Below are positions 5,408 to 7,293 of a stretch of DNA of 7,293 nucleotides, in pieces. The notes beneath the pieces are model-generated. The model did not search any database and was not told the origin of the DNA. It worked only from the letters and a program-made list of their open reading frames with translations. The stretch lies in assembly GCA_021806765.1 (NCBI GenBank), contig JAJZQR010000267.1:1-7293 (forward strand), in the 5' to 3' direction. The DNA comes from Chloroflexota bacterium. Its GTDB lineage: Bacteria; Chloroflexota; UBA6077. Position 1 is the first letter of the stretch. Each line of letters opens with the position of its first letter. Position numbers and translations under genes: made by a program.

Positions 5408-7293
<1,886 letters not shown>

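Overview
This is a GC-rich bacterial window, well above 60% G+C by eye, with AGGAGG-type ribosome binding sites and sigma70-like promoters. The organism looks like an anaerobe or facultative anaerobe because it carries NfnAB, the ferredoxin/NADPH/NADH bifurcating transhydrogenase. The Tat-type lipoprotein signal followed by a long Ala/Pro/Thr linker on the solute-binding protein is a style common in Chloroflexota. That lineage is an inference and remains uncertain.

Layout: (i) 1-870, minus strand: the N-terminal 290 residues of a family 5 (peptide/nickel type) ABC transporter substrate-binding lipoprotein, running off the left edge. (ii) 871-1451: a 581-bp divergent intergenic region. It holds a very good minus-strand promoter (TTGACA-17-TAGCAT), which implies a leader of about 375 nt, and a plus-strand promoter (TTGGCT-17-TAGAAT). 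The leader is crowded with repeats and potential hairpins, including a duplicated hairpin with compensatory changes and an interleaved pair of inverted repeats. (iii) 1452-2333, plus: a beta-hydroxyacid dehydrogenase of the 3-hydroxyisobutyrate/tartronate semialdehyde reductase family. (iv) 2486-4453, plus: a soluble PAS-PAS-histidine kinase-receiver hybrid, with a perfect 15-bp inverted repeat inside its coding sequence. (v) 4575-7293, plus: a probable operon larB-nfnA-nfnB behind a TTGCGT-17-TATAAT promoter, with nfnB cut by the right edge.

How the genes fit together: NfnA and NfnB form one enzyme that couples NADPH, NADH and ferredoxin pools, and their reading frames overlap by one base. 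LarB makes the first intermediate of the nickel-pincer cofactor from nicotinic acid adenine dinucleotide. It sits 53 bp upstream of nfnA without larC, larE or larA in view. The dehydrogenase is probably NADP(H)-linked, so redox and nicotinamide cofactor chemistry recurs across the window. The hybrid kinase has no obvious partner here. I saw no rRNA, tRNA, CRISPR array, transposase or convincing rho-independent terminator. The strongest candidates for something undescribed are the structured leader at 871-1245 and the palindrome at 2593-2625.
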